The notes under the pieces are model-generated. The model saw nothing but the letters and a program-made list of their open reading frames with translations, was not told the origin of the DNA and made no database searches. A program made the translations under genes and the position numbers. Source: Malania oleifera (lineage: Eukaryota; Streptophyta; Magnoliopsida; Santalales; Ximeniaceae). From it: a stretch of DNA of 64,000 nucleotides. This document shows positions 32,516-45,024 of the stretch, in pieces. The stretch is from NCBI RefSeq assembly GCF_029873635.1, contig NC_080419.1, positions 65,935,823 to 65,999,822 of the forward strand, in the 5' to 3' direction. Every line of letters starts with the position of its first letter. The stretch's first letter is position 1.

Positions 32516-33379
32516 AGAGCATGGTTGCAGAGAAGGCCTGCTGTGTTGGATTGGTGCTCTCGGATCTGCTGTGGAGTTGCTAGAGAGGTGGAGGTCTGAG
32601 GTGAAGCCCTCAGGATGGTGGCTTTGTAGTGCTGCTGCTGCTGTGTTCTCGGGTTGGAGAAACTAGTTGCAGCAGGGGGGCTGATGGGCCATGAGGAGCT
32701 ACTGTAGCTGGGAGGCCGGGGACCTGCTGTTGCTGGTGTGTTGAGATGGGCGGGGCTGGTTGTGCTGGAGACTGGGGTTCTGCTGCAGATGCTATGTTGA
32801 GCAGCAGATGGCTGCTGTGGGTGGCCGAACTGGTATCACAGAGGGGTTCTGCTGGAGAGGTCTCGAGTGGCTAAACAGAGAAGAAGACACGGGGCTGCAC
32901 TGGAGGAGTTTAAAAAGAAAAAAAAGAAGCCCTAGGATCCGGCGTGGAACAACCCGACCCGGCTATGCATGGCCGGGTCACATCAAATATCCATCCAAAC
33001 ATATATATATTTTTTTATTTTCTCATTTTATTTATTCTCTGTTCGTCACAAATTTGACTCTTCTAGAGCCCATATCTCATAAAGCTCAAAACACAAAAGT
33101 TGTAGATGATCCTTTCCTCTTTCTCTAAAAATTTGAATTGTCTCGATTGGAGATTGGATGGAAAATTTATGCACGAAATACGAACAGGTGTTGGTTTTGA
33201 TTCCCTGGAATTTTCCTGCAACAAAAAATTACCAAAACTTCATAAATAGTGCAATAAAGTTCAAGAATGATGATTTTGGCATTTTATTAAAATATTGGAC
33301 AATTTTGGACTTTTAATTAAAAATATAAACCGTCAAGCTCGGGTTAAACGTCCAATTACGCAGTTTCGGTGCGTAATCA
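31655..33379 (-). repeat. Athila-1 5' LTR
   Basis: 1725 bp; shorter than its partner mainly through loss of ~160 bases after position ~32880. The AG run at 32481-32513 is longer than in the partner. Ends are TGACTCACTC and GTAATCA on the plus strand. Confidence 0.93.
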
Positions 33380-33479
33380 ATTAGTGGTTCTAGGTAAGCT
33401 TATCTTTGAATATCAAGCCATGATTAGTATAAAAACAAATGCAAAGATTAAGTAAATTAGTAATAGCTTAGACATTATC

Positions 33480-33493
33480 AAAAATGGGGAGAA
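33480..33493 (+). other. Polypurine tract of B
   Basis: AAAAATGGGGAGAA abuts the B 3' LTR start TGTTAGC. One T interrupts the purines. Confidence 0.8.
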
Positions 33494-35175
33494 TGTTAGC
33501 TTTAGTGGCTACACCATCATTATTTAATGTGTTTTGATGATATTAACCTATATGTTGTTCCTAGTCTTTTCCTATCTTTGCAGATCTTATTTAGTATAGG
33601 TACAAAGTGTCGAATACATGGAAGTACCAAATCAGAAGCAAAGATTAGACCGAGTAGACATCAAATAGGAAAGATTAGAAGGACGCTGACTTAGAAGCAC
33701 CAAAACATGTCCTGAAGTTTTTATTATGTATAAATTAATTGTAATAAGGGTTGTGTGAGTGAGTGCGTATTGTAACTCTTACGGTGTGTGGTTTGCATGA
33801 TTTCTGAGTAAGAGTTGAGCCATTGCATAAGCATACTAGGACACATGAGCATATAGGATCTGCACAAAAGTAACAAACTCACAATGCATAGTTTTCTAAG
33901 TTAAAACAAGAGTTTGTCAAATGAATCCTTAAACTTAAATATGTTTTCAAAGGGACAAGTTTTTAATATCCTAGTTTTAAGAAAATTTTTATACTTAGCC
34001 CCGATTGTGTTAAAACAAGTTTTATGTCATAAAGGTTCAAAGAAAGTCAAGTATATTTATAGAAGGACATACTAAGCATATAAGATATCAAAATGGGTTT
34101 TCAAATGTGTTTTATTAATTAAGATATCTTATATTCAAAAAGAAACTCATTTGGACAAGTTTTAATCTTCATTAGACTTAATTTATTTCATATACTTTTG
34201 TCCAATAATGTTTTGAGTCATTAAAATACTTTTTGACAAGGAAAAACAAAGCAATCATCACTACCGTAGTGCAGTCTTGAGTCCTGAACACCTTGCGGTA
34301 TTTTGGGCATAACGTTTTCTAGAAAAGTCCAAATGGGATGATCTTGTTGTCCCTAGAAATCAAAGACAAAATTCCACAACTTTCATTTTTATGACTTTTT
34401 CTGATTCAGGGATCTCATCGATGAACACAGGAGATTCGTCGACGAGTCCAACGGGCAGAATGATGCTAACGAGCAGAAAACGACTAGTTTGCCAAATAAA
34501 ATATCTTTTCTTCCCCCCAATCGCTAGTTAATGGCTCATAAGGCTCTTGGGCTATAAATACAAGCTATTAGACTTGTATTAACATGGTTTTGAAGGCTTT
34601 TGATCATTCTTAGTGAAAAATATTTTTTTACACTAAAACCTAAGCACCTAACACTTTGCATTGTTGTTCTTCATTCACAAGTGCTCATTCTCTCTTACTC
34701 TTTAATTGTGTTTGATTCATTACTTGAGAGATAGTGTGAGGTTTGCTTTATATTTAATATTTGCTCATTTGAGGAGCATCTTATTATATTTCTATCATCT
34801 TCTTGTAAGGTTCTTTGTGGACCATTTGCTGAAGGTTCTTTGTGAACCGAAGAGGCTTTTGTTGAGTGGGTAGGAATTTGTTCCCGAGTTGTAAGGCTTC
34901 TCCGCCGGTGAAGGAGATTGTATAGTTGAATCCTTGAGTTGGTCTCAAGGCGTGGATGTAGGCTTGGTGCCGAACCACGTAAAAATACCGGTGTTGATTT
35001 TCTCTTCCTATACTCTTTATTATTTGTCTTGTGTATGATTTAAATTTCATATATTGGGATATAATTGCTTGCATCTTGTCAAGTGTTTTATTTTGTAGAA
35101 AAAATTTGTAATTCCACAAAAGAGTCCATTCACCCCCCTTCTGGACTATATACTCCCGGGCTAGGATGTCTAACA
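33494..35175 (+). repeat. B 3' LTR
   Basis: Full length, 1682 bp, from TGTTAGC to GTCTAACA. TATAAATA lies at 34553-34560, the palindromic motif TCGTCGACGA near 34437, and the hairpin at 34951-34979. Confidence 0.93.
34951..34979 (+). promoter_or_regulatory. Conserved LTR hairpin (B 3' LTR)
   Basis: Identical to the B 5' LTR hairpin: CGTGG/CCACG outer and GGC/GCC inner stems. Confidence 0.7.
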
Positions 35176-36535
35176 ATATGCATTTACTATACACTGTTAT
35201 TATATTAAGAACCATTAAAGAATCACTCCAGTATACAAATTATATATATATGATGACTAGATAAAATATGAATATATTGGCCATAACATGCGCACTTTGA
35301 ACTAATTTGGAATGAGTATTGCATCTGCTTGAATGGGACTTCTTGTCTCTACATAATTCATATCATTCCTTTGAGTGGTTCAGAGTAAAGGTTGAGGACT
35401 TAACTATCAAATATATTTGGAACCTTTATTTTATGAGATATAGGTCATAAATCATTATCTTGAATAAAATCTTAGAAGCATGCAAAGTTAAATCCACTTC
35501 CAAATGGACAATGGTAATTTTTTCTTGGTAAATAATTCCTGATGCTTAACTCTTGCTCAAATATAAATATCTAAAGTTAAGCACCTTTTTTCCATTGCAC
35601 AGAATTGAGCTTTAGGGATTGATGACTAGCATATATTAGAATAAATTATCACTTCTTAACTTTAAACATTGGTCTAATTTTATTTATTTTTGCCGATTTT
35701 AGGTTTCACCGCAGTCATTTAATTTTACAGTAAACTTTGGTCTAATTTTATTTATCAGGTTTTGGTGCATGCAAATTTAGGAAATGTTTAATTTACAGAC
35801 AACATACTACTGAAATTTCCTTAGAATTTTCCCAAAAATAAAACCATGTGCTAAGGTGATTATGATAAAATAAATGCTAAAATATTTATGAAAGGATGAG
35901 TGAAAATTAATTGAATATTAATTTTCATCGTCACATAATCATCACATATTCAGGGGAGCTGAGCTCCATTCCTAGAAGTAAGAATATAGAGGACTCACAT
36001 GCATCACTTCACTTTTTGAATTTTGAGGCTCTTCTAGAAAACCCTGAACATTATATCCAGCTCTTAAAGTTCTATGAATAGATATGAATTGTTCTCAGTT
36101 ATGAGCACTGTTTCATGCCTTGATATATATTCTCTGATACATTTGTGTTCCATAGGGAGACTATACTGGTTGCAATGTTTGAAATAAATTAATCAATATC
36201 CAATATAGTTATGTTACAAGACTTAAAATGATTGCTTATACTCCTAGCATACTTAGTGAAACCATCTTAGATTAGTATAAGCATTTCATTATATCTAAAC
36301 TCGTATTCAAATTCATAGGGGGAGTTCTTGAACTTATAGTCCTACCTTGTCGCGCTTACCCATCCTTAGGTGTAGATGTACATTGAGTTGTATTGTGGCA
36401 TGTGCTTAAATGTGAGAAATTTCTTGAAAATCTTGATTTAAAATACAATACTTTTCCACATGTTTTAATTTTTGCCATATAATCTTGCATTAAGTTGTTT
36501 ATCTTTATGATTCATAAGGTTGCATTTTCTGGTTA
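35176..36535 (+). other. A2 interior between B and C
   Basis: Non-coding; aligns piecewise to A1 4500-6440 and 8522-8700 (for example CCACTTCCAAATGGACA, and GGTTGCATTTTCTGGTTA against GGTTGTCCTTTCTAGTTA). The last five bases, GGTTA, are the left target duplication of C. Confidence 0.7.
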
Positions 36536-37028
36536 TGATGGCCTAACAAGGCTTACGACTCTTATTTTGATGATAACAAATCAAGGGAATTTAATATGTT
36601 TCAAAGTTGTAATGCATCAAGAATCACATAGTAGAAAGCTTAAGATCAAGCAAATGAAAATATACAAACAAGTGGTTCAAGCAAAGCTTAGATCAAAGGG
36701 TGACAAAGCTTAAAGTTTGACAAAAACCATGAAAGCTTAAAGTCTGACAAATATCATGGAAGCTCAAAGAATGTTGAAACTCAAGATGTATTCAAACAAG
36801 AACATACATGAAGACTTCAAGAGTTGAAGGATTTAGAGTCTTAAGGAAGTTCTATGTTAGTACTTCAAGTAAAAATCAATATAAATGCATTGAAGCTCTT
36901 TAGGGATAATTAAAATCCTAGAAACCATTTTTTAAAGACCTTGAAATATAATTTCTAAAGTTATATATTATAAAGGTCCCAAGAGAAAAGAGTTTTTAAA
37001 ATAAAAATCTTAATTTTTTTTTTAAATG

Positions 37029-37245
37029 CTCAGGTGCTTGACTTCCCACAGGTGACTAACCTTTTTATATTTTTCAAGATAGGCAAACAAAATGGTGACA
37101 GGCAACTCGGCATAGCCAAAAAGGCGCCAACCTAGTCAACTGAGGCAACTGAATGTGTTTTGATAGGAGCCTGCCAGTAAACTGACTTTTAAACTAAACT
37201 GAGATAGGCATCTGACCCTATGAGATAGGCGACTGCCATTCAAGA
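37029..37245 (+). promoter_or_regulatory. U3 motif array of C, CAGGCGCCTGAC type
   Basis: Degenerate copies of CAGGYGCCTGAC, such as CAGGTGCTTGAC, CAGGTGACTAACC, AAGGCGCCAACC and GAGGCAACTGAATG. It ends ~90 bases before the TATA. The 3' LTR copy (45820-46025) has the palindromes AGGCGCCT near 45888 and 45993. Confidence 0.75.
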
Positions 37246-37334
37246 GTCTTTTGAAAATTTTGGGATCCAAACTTTGTGCAAACTTAAGAAACACTCCAAG
37301 TAATCTTGGGGAACAATGAATTAACTTTTTAAAC

Positions 37335-37344
37335 TCTATATATA
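37335..37344 (+). promoter_or_regulatory. TATA box of C 5' LTR
   Basis: CTATATATAG after TTTTTAAACT; the 3' LTR has CTATATATATC at the same place (46153). Confidence 0.65.
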
Positions 37345-38322
37345 GCTCCCAAGGCAAAGATTTTCATTACAAAGAAATATTTTTAGCAATCAACATACTC
37401 TCAAGTGCTCTCAATTCTCAAAGGCTATCTTGCTCACATCTTGCTGATCTTTTGACTAAGTTTTTGCTGAACTTCTCACACCAAAATTGAGCTTTAGTTC
37501 TGAATCTTTCAAAGATCAAACCGGTGATAGATTTACATTGAACTTCAATTTCATTATATTGAGTTTTACATTGAAGTATACTTTGTGCTTATATTTGTAC
37601 TAACCTACTCTATCTGAGAGTGATTCTTGTACACAAATCTCTTCTTCTTGTTTCTTGTTTCTTGACGGTTCATGGCTATTGGATCGTTGTAACCAAGCGT
37701 GGGGTATCGCCTAGAGAGGGATCTCTACCCTTAAAGAGTGACTTTTAAAGGTTTTCTTTGCTCGTAAAGGAGTGCTATAGTGGAATTCATGGTATTGGCC
37801 TAAGGCAAGGACGTAAGCTAGGGATAAGCCAAACGTTGTAAAAATCTTGATCCCTCTGTTACCCTTCTCTTTATTTTCAGCATATATATATTGTGTGGTG
37901 TGTATGCTAAGTGCAGGTTGTTAAAAATCAAAACCTAGATTAAGAAGGCTCTTAACTTAAGAAAGTACGTTTGATTAAATTTTTGTGGAAATCCAAAAGG
38001 GAGTATGTTGTTTAATTGTTTGCGGAAATCCTAGTTGATAGAGTAAACAAATTTCATTCATATACACAAAGCTACAAACAATTATCTCGAGTTCTTACAA
38101 AAGCTGAAAATTGCCAAAGAGTTGCATATCATGTCTTGATTTGGTATTTTGTGGTTGATTGGTTATTTGATTGATTGAATATTGGTTTGTGGATTGATTA
38201 TTCAATTAAGTTTTTGTTGTGTGATTGCTAAATTAATAAGAGGTTAAGATTCTTAAAAAGAATTAAAATAAAATTTTAGTAACCTAATTCACCCCCCTCT
38301 TGGGACTAGACCTTAGTTTTCA

Positions 38323-38337
38323 ATTGGTATCAGAGCG
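38323..38337 (+). other. Primer binding site of C
   Basis: ATTGGTATCAGAGCG directly after the LTR; initiator tRNA-Met type. Confidence 0.93.
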
Positions 38338-38379
38338 AGGTTATAGAAAATCTTAATTAGAAGCTATATAAAGATCTAA

Positions 38380-40089
38380 ATGGCACACCTAGGCATAGCT
38401 CCCTTTGCCGAGGGTTAATCCTCAATTAGGCCACCTATCTTTTGTGGACTTAATGATACATTTTGAAAACAAAGAATGAGAATCTATCTTCAAACTATGG
38501 ATTGGAAAGCATGGAGGGTAGTCACACATGGTGATTTTATCCCTACCAAACTTGTAGATGGAAAAGAAGTACCCAAAGAAGAAAAGGACATGTATGAGAA
38601 TGATCATAAGATGTTGCATTAACTCAAGTGCCATAAATGCATTATATTGTGCCCTTAATATAAATTAATATAATAGGGTCATAGCATGCAAAACAGCTAA
38701 AGAAATATGGGACAAACTAGAAGTAACTTATAAAGGTACAGTCGATGTTAGAGACAATATAATAGACATGTTGACTAGTGAATACGAAGCCTTTAGGATG
38801 AATCCAGATGAAACCATCACTAGTATGTACACTAGGTTCACCTATATAATAAACTCCTTTAACGCATTAGAAAAAACTTACACCACATATGAGATGATTC
38901 GAAAAATCCTTAGAGGTCTTCCACCCATTTGGGAACCTAAAGCCACAACTATTATGGAAGGAAGAAAGCTTAAGAATACCTCACTAAATGAACTTATTGG
39001 ATCTCTTCTCACCTATGAGATGGCTATGAATGAAAGAAATGCTGAAAACAAAAATAGGAAATCTATAGTCCTTAAGGCAGCAAAAGAAAGCTCCAGTGAA
39101 GAAGAGGAAGATACAAGCGACTTAGATGATGAAGAACTAGCGTTCATTACTAAGAGGTTTGGAAAATTCTTTAAAAGAAATAAGAAGTTTGCTAGAAAGT
39201 TTAAAAGGTTAGAATCTAAAAAAAAGGAGAAACTAGTAAAAAGGAAAATAAGAATAAGAATAAGAATGAACTCCTTACTTGTTATAATTGTAAAAAGGTT
39301 GAAAATATTAAACTCGATTGTCCATAGCTCAAAAGGGATGTCAAAAAGAAGAAAGAGAAGGTGATGAAAGCTACATGGGATGATACAAGCTTAAGTGAAT
39401 CGGAGAAAAAATCAAGTGAACAAGAAGTGGCCAATATACACTTCATGGCGCACAATGATGAGGTAAATTCCAACTATAGTTCATCCAATGAATCAATTGA
39501 TAATTTGAGTAGTGATTCTTGTGATAGTATGCCATCATTCAAAGAAATGCAAGCTGAACTTTTTGCGTTACACAATAGATTTGTAAAAGTCACAAAAAGG
39601 AACATTGCCTTAAAAGAATAAAATGAATTCCTCAAAAATCAACTTGATACATCAAAATCAGTGGAAAAAGAAAAAGAATCACATATTGATGAACTTATGA
39701 AAAAGATAAATGACTTATCTTAAGAGTTAGTTAAATTACAAGTAAATGGTCAAAGCAAGAAAGACTTAGAAATAGAGGACCTTAAAGATAAAATTGAAGA
39801 TAAAGAGAAAATCATATACAATTTCACTGAAGGAAAGGAGAATTTTGAAAATATGTTGGGTGAACAAAAGATGTCATTAGACAAAGAAGGAATTGGATTT
39901 AATGGAATTGAGAACAAAAATAAAAAGGGTCTTTGTATAGGATACTTTGTCAAAGAATCAAAGTACTTTGTAAGCACATCCTCAAACGACATTTATCAAC
40001 ACACTACATGCTTTCAATGTAAGAAAAAGGGACATATTAAATTTGATTGTCCATTCAAAAGAAAGAATGTGAAAGTAAAGAAAGTATGA
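38380..40089 (+). pseudogene. C gag remnant
   Basis: ATG 38380 begins MAHLGIAPFAEG, followed by stops and frameshifts (near 38416, 38461, 38621). From 38768 the UBN2 capsid core is clear (LTSEYEAFRMNPDETI, KILRGLPPIWEPK, IGSLLTYEMAMNER), then an acidic/Lys segment broken by a frameshift near 39270. The downstream part (39361-39621, 39853-40089) has the SSDSCDSMPSFKE segment, a coiled coil and an intact knuckle C-FQ-C-KKKG-H-IKFD-C at 40009-40050. The segment around the SMPS motif is the part kept in A1 and A2, where the UBN2 core is lost. Confidence 0.87.
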
Positions 40090-40149
40090 AAAATTAAAGA
40101 ATACAAAACTGAATTAAAGAAGCCTAAGAAGGTTTGGATTCCTAAGAGT

Positions 40150-43100
40150 AACACATTGAACCCTTCTTGTAGGTCTGCCATAGGATAACCACATACAAAT
40201 GGTACATGGATAGCGGGTGTTCTAGGCACATGACCAGAGATAGATCCAAATTCACCATGCTCATGCTAAAAGATGGTGGATATGTCACTTTCGGAGACAA
40301 TGCGAAGGGAAAAATCATTGGAATTGGTAAGATAGGTAAAGAACCTTCCCTCACCATTGATGATGTGTTATTAGTAGAAGGATTAAAGCATAATCTCTTA
40401 AGCATAAGCCAATTAAGTGACAAAGGATTTGATGTAACTTTTAAGGAAGATAAACGTATTGTTGAAAATAGAGCAAAACATGATGTTCTCTTCACTGCTC
40501 AAAGAATTGATAATATATACTGCATAAATTTTGAAAAGATAAAATCTCAAAATATTACATGCTTAGTAACTATTAATGAGGCTAGTTGGTTGTGGCATAG
40601 AAGACTAGGACACACTAGTATGGACCTATTATCAAGATTAGCTAAAAAGAACTTAGTTAGAGGACTTCCTAGTACAAAGTTTGTTAAAGATAAAATATGT
40701 GATGCTTGTCAATTAGGAAAACAAGCTAAGTCTAGCTTTAAGAAGAAGAAACATATCTCCACTAGTAGGCCCTTAGAGATTATTCACCTAGATTTGTTTG
40801 GACCAACTAGGACACAAAGTCTAGGAGGAAAGTAATATGCTTTCGTCATCGTTGATGACTACTCCAGGTTTACCTGGGTACTCTTCTTAGCCTCGAAGGA
40901 TGAAGCATGCAATATGTTAATAAACTTATGTAAAAGACTTCAAAATGAAAAAGGTTATGGTATCTTGAACATAAGAAGTGATCAAGGAAGAGAAATCAAT
41001 AATAAAGATGTTGAAAATTCTGCAATGAACATGGAATTAGACATAACTTTTCAGCACCTAGAACTCCACAACAGAATGGAGTTATAGAAAGAAAGAATAG
41101 AACCCTTCAAGAAATGGCTAGGATAATGTTAAATGAAAACAAACTACCTAAGTACTTTTGGGCTGAAGCGGTTAATACCACATGTTATGTGATAAATAGA
41201 GTGTCGATAAGATCAAACTTAAATAAAACTCCCTACGAATTATGGAAATGAAGAAAACCCAATATAGCTTACTTTCACGTATTTGAATGTAAGTTCTTTG
41301 TACTTAATGGCAAAGATGACTTAGGGAAATTTGATGCTAAGTCAGATGAGAGTATTTTCCTAGGATATGCAACAAACAGCAAAGCATTTAGAATCTACAA
41401 TAAGAGAACACTCACAATTAGTGAATCAATCCATGTAACGTTTGATGAAGCTAATCCTTATACAAAAACAATTCAGATTGAAGAGAAAGATGATTCTTTA
41501 CAAAAACTAGAAAACTTAAAAGAAGTCAAAGAAATGAAAAACGAAGAAACTCCAAATGAAGATCCTATAGAAAATTCTGAATTACACAAAGAATGGAAGT
41601 TTGTAAGAAACCATCCTAGAGATCAAATTATAGGAAAACCTTCTAGAGGAGTAATTACTAGATCATCATTGAAAAACCTATGGAATCACTATGCATTCTT
41701 ATCTCAAGATGAACCTAAAAATATTGAAGAAGTTTTAAATGATGATTCATGGATAATAGCCATGCAAGAAGAATTGCATCAATTTGAAAGAAATAGAGTA
41801 TGGAAACTAGTTACAAGACCCAATGACCACTTAGTAATAGGAACAAAATGGGTTTTTAGGAACAAAAAGGATGAAAGTGGAATAGTCGTAAGAAATAAGG
41901 CAAGACTTGTTTACAATCAAGCAAAAGGAATAGACTATGATGAGACTTTTTCTCCCGTAGCAAGAATGGAAGCCATTAGAATGTTGTTAGCATATGCATC
42001 ACATAACGAATTCAAATTATATCAAATGGATGTAAAAAGTGCCTTCCTAAATGTTTTTATAAATGATGAATTATATGTAGCACAACCAGCGGGGTTTGAG
42101 GGCATTAAATATCCTGATCATGAATTTAAGTTGACCATGGACTTATATGGTTTATTAAGTGGTTTTTTTTATTAGAAAATGGATTTTCTAGAGGAAAAGC
42201 AGATAGTATGTTGTTTATTAAAACTAAGAAGAAAGACATGCTCATCATCCAAATCTATGTGGATGACATCATATTTGGTGCAACTAATGAAAACTTATGT
42301 AAGGAATTTGCAAAATGTATGCAAGATGAGTTTGAAATGAGCATGATGAGGGAATTAAATTACTTCCTTGGAATACCAATTAAGCAAGCCAAAAATATAA
42401 CCTTTATAAATCAATCCAAATATATATAAAAAAAATGCTTAAGAAATTTGATATGGAAGGAAGTAAGCCTATAGGAACTCCAATGAGTACCTCGATATGC
42501 CTTGATAAGGATGAAAAAGGAAAACCAGTAGATATAAAATATTATCGAGACATGATAGGAAGATTTTTATATTTGACATTAGGTAGATCAGACATAATGT
42601 TTAACGTATGTATGTGCACACAATTTAAATCCGCTCCCAAAGAATCTCATAAAATAGCTGTTAAAAGAATACTAAGATGCTTGATAGGTACTCTTGACCT
42701 AGGATTATGGTATCCTAAGGACACAAGTTTTGAAATGATTAGTTACTCCAAAGCGGACTATGCAAGTTGTAAAATAGATAGAAAAAGTACAAGTGGGACT
42801 TGTCACTTTCTAGGACGGTCTCTTTTCTCTTGGTTCTCGAAGAAACAAAATTCCGTATCATTATCCATCGTGGAAGTTGAGTATATGGCAACAGGTAGTT
42901 GCTGTGAACAAACACTTTACATGAAACAACAATTAAAGGACTTTAACTTAGAATACTCTGTTATACCGATTAAGTGAGATAATACTAGTGCTATAAATAT
43001 CTCCAAAAATCTAGTATCTCATTCAAGAACAAAACATATCGATATTAGACATCATTTCTTGAGAGATCACATACAAAAGGAAGATATAACTCTTGAATTC

Positions 43101-43199
43101 GTTAATACAAATGATCAATTAGCGGACATCATCACAAAACCACTTTCAGAGGATCGATTTATATCTATTAGATGTGAGTTAGGCTTACTACATGTTTAA
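40150..43199 (+). pseudogene. C pol: protease, integrase, RT, RNase H
   Basis: Protease active site DSG lies at 40209-40217 (YMDSGCSRHM). A GAG-pre-integrase region (WHRRLGHTSMDLL) follows, then integrase with Asp at ~40792 (HLDLFGPT), Asp at ~40978 (RSDQG) and Glu at ~41087. Breaks: TAA at 40833 where D has CAA, a one-base frameshift near 41019, TGA near 41249. RT: from about 41680 (DEPKNIEEVL), QMDVKSAFLN near 42026, stop near 42173, then IYVDDIIFG (YVDD ~42256-42267). RNase H: KKFDMEGSKPIGTPMS (42435 on), a stop near 42975, and ITKPL near 43135. The order PR-INT-RT-RH is Ty1/Copia. Confidence 0.92.
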
Positions 43200-43231
43200 G
43201 AATTTGTTTAAAGGAGGAATTGAGGAAGCTT

Positions 43232-43405
43232 GAAGGTGATGCGACTGACCACCTGAAGGTCAGGTGCCTGCCATGTTTCTGCCTAATGAAATTAAGGTCA
43301 TCAAGCGCCTGACTCCTCAAATACCAGGTGCCTTACTTGCGGCGGGTCATCCATTAAAACATGAAAAGACCTTCATTTTTAAACTCTTCAGCCACCTGAC
43401 TCTAT
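43232..43405 (+). promoter_or_regulatory. Interior motif array between pol and extra ORF (C)
   Basis: Copies such as GATGCGACTGACC, AGGTCAGGTGCCTGCC, AAGCGCCTGACTCC, CCAGGTGCCTTAC and AGCCACCTGACTC resemble the array in C's own LTRs. TTTTTAAACTCTTC near 43377 resembles the LTR sequence TTTTTAAACTCTATATATA but lacks the TATA itself. Confidence 0.6.
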
Positions 43406-43540
43406 TTCATTCCTCCCTAAAACTCCTCCTCCTTCCCTAAACCATCTTCTCTCCTCCAAGATTTCATCAAATCCTTAGAGTTCATCAAAACCTAAACCTC
43501 CCATCATCACTACGCTCTAGGGTTTTCATCATCACGAACC

Positions 43541-44794
43541 ATGCCACGAACAAAGTCAACCGAAAACAAGGGCTCCTCATCCCAACATATCGACAATGAC
43601 GAAGTAGAAAAGTGGCTAACCACTCCTTAGGCCAAGACACTTTATCGGAATCAAATCCAATCTACTGATCCAATCCTTGGTAAAGTACATGATGTTTCAT
43701 TTTTCAATTCTGATTTTCTAGAAATCATACTGCTATTTGAAGATATTGGGTGGGAAAAATTTATCACATATCATGCCACTGGACACTATCCAAATCTAGT
43801 CAAAAATTTTTATACCAATATGGCGAAGCAAGACGGTTGTTTCTCAATTGATCTCTTGGGGCAGTCCATTCATCTTACTCCATTATCATTAGGAAAGATA
43901 TGTCGCATAAAGTAAGGAGATTTTGAGTGCAAACCCATTGAAAAACAGTGGATAATGGAACAAGGGTTTACTCCATAGGAGTTCTTGCTACTAGTCATGA
44001 CAAATGATCCTGTTTATTTTGGCAATTCCTCACTCTATAAATAGTTGAATTTTTAAGCACTGATTTTGCACAAACTGATCTCCTCCAACATCCTACCAAG
44101 AGCAGGTTCACATGACAACGTTTCTTTTCTCGATTTTTTTGTCATGTGGTGCTTTTCTAAAGACAAAAAGTTGGGCCTACTGAGCCTCATAATCAAGTGG
44201 ATGATCATGAAGGAAGAAGCTCCTAGTATCGTTCTTCCTTACGCAGGAATGCTGAATTTAGTGTTTTCTCATTATCTCATCCTCATGCCAACCTTTAATT
44301 TTGTAAAAAATACCCATTATGACATATTTTCTGCCACAACTTTTAAGCTAATGGGATATAAGAAGTATACTCAAGGGTGGTTTCACAAAGGTCGTAGGCA
44401 GACCACACCTGAGCCTTCTCCTCAATCTTCTGAGCCAGCTCCATTTGTTTGACAAGACGTAGACACACATTCTTCGCTCCTCCCTTTTTATACCCATTAC
44501 CTCAACTTCAGTCAGAGGATGCAAAGTGGCCTTGATTCTATTCAGGAGAAGGTCACCCCTGTAGAAACTCATTGTTCCTCTCTTAATCAGCGAATAAATC
44601 ATATGGAGAAAAACTTGGCCAGCTCCTCTAGAGGTGCAACACCTATGGACATTAGCTCTAGTCTTTCTAGTGACACTGCGTCTGATGATGCTTCTAAGGG
44701 AAAGGAAGAAAACGATGATGCATCCAATGATAATTTTGAAGAAACTACTGATAATGATAAAGATAATGATGCTGTAGAAGCAGATGACGATTGA
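43541..44794 (+). pseudogene. Extra post-pol ORF of C, plant transposon-like domain
   Basis: One frame of 418 codons from ATG 43541 (MPRTKSTENKGSS) to 44794, with about six stops (near 43628, 43913, 43976, 44039, 44054, 44450). Residues ~30-280 include EIILLFEDIGWEKF, YPNLVKNFYTNM and IHLTPLSLGKIC, reminiscent of the putative plant transposon protein domain (Pfam PF20167, from memory). Then GWFHKGRRQ, a Pro/Ser linker, a helical stretch (DSIQEKVTPVETH, LNQRINHMEK) and a very acidic tail. No signal peptide or membrane segment, so it does not look like the env-like ORF reported in SIRE1. D has the same ORF. Function unknown. Confidence 0.75.
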
Positions 44795-45010
44795 TCTTAG
44801 CTATTTTTGATGTTTTTGATCTTAAATGTTGGTGATCTTAGATGATGTTCTTGTCTTAGCTTTTTGTTTGTATTGACATTTAGCACTTTTTGGTTTGCTT
44901 CTTCATACTTTTGACTATACATGTATTACTCTGGAAGAATATGATATTTTTCTTTTGTATGCTCTGTTATGCCTATGCTTGTTGATTTTCTTTCACTTTT
45001 TGATTGATGT

Positions 45011-45024
45011 CAAAAAGGGGAAGA
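45011..45024 (+). other. Inner polypurine run (C)
   Basis: CAAAAAGGGGAAGA after GATGT, ~290 bases before the terminal tract; matched by A1 (9012) and D (63666). Confidence 0.55.

Larger units (their letters stand above)
22305..33379 (-). mobile_element. Athila-1: Ty3/Gypsy element of the Athila lineage
   Basis: LTRs at 31655-33379 (5' in element sense) and 22305-24187 (3'), both running from TGACTCACTC to GTAATCA on the plus strand. A perfect target duplication ATTAG flanks it (22300-22304 and 33380-33384). Order on the minus strand: LTR, Asp-type primer site, gag, protease, RT, RNase H, integrase, ~1.7 kb non-coding, polypurine tract, LTR. The domain order with integrase last is Ty3/Gypsy; the RT approach region and the DLGSS protease are Athila-like. 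Several stops make it inactive. It lies wholly inside B. Confidence 0.95.
16061..35175 (+). mobile_element. Copia-type element B, gag-only, split by Athila-1
   Basis: LTRs at 16061-17581 (start missing) and 33494-35175. The initiator-Met primer site follows the first LTR and a polypurine tract precedes the second. The interior is 17582-22304 plus 33385-33493; Athila-1 occupies the gap. A multi-part gag is present and no pol domain is found, so B was probably non-autonomous before Athila-1 inserted. The left junction with A2 is abrupt: the first ~156 bases of the LTR are gone, so no target duplication can be checked. Confidence 0.87.
36536..38322 (+). repeat. C 5' LTR
   Basis: Pairs with 45315-47188. 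Motif array about 37029-37245, TATA (CTATATATAG) at 37335-37344, weak hairpin at 37806-37838, end TTTTCA before the primer site. Confidence 0.93.

Noticed and set aside
43541..44794. Host gene between C and its 3' LTR
   Set aside because: The same ORF occurs at the same place in D, so it belongs to the element family.
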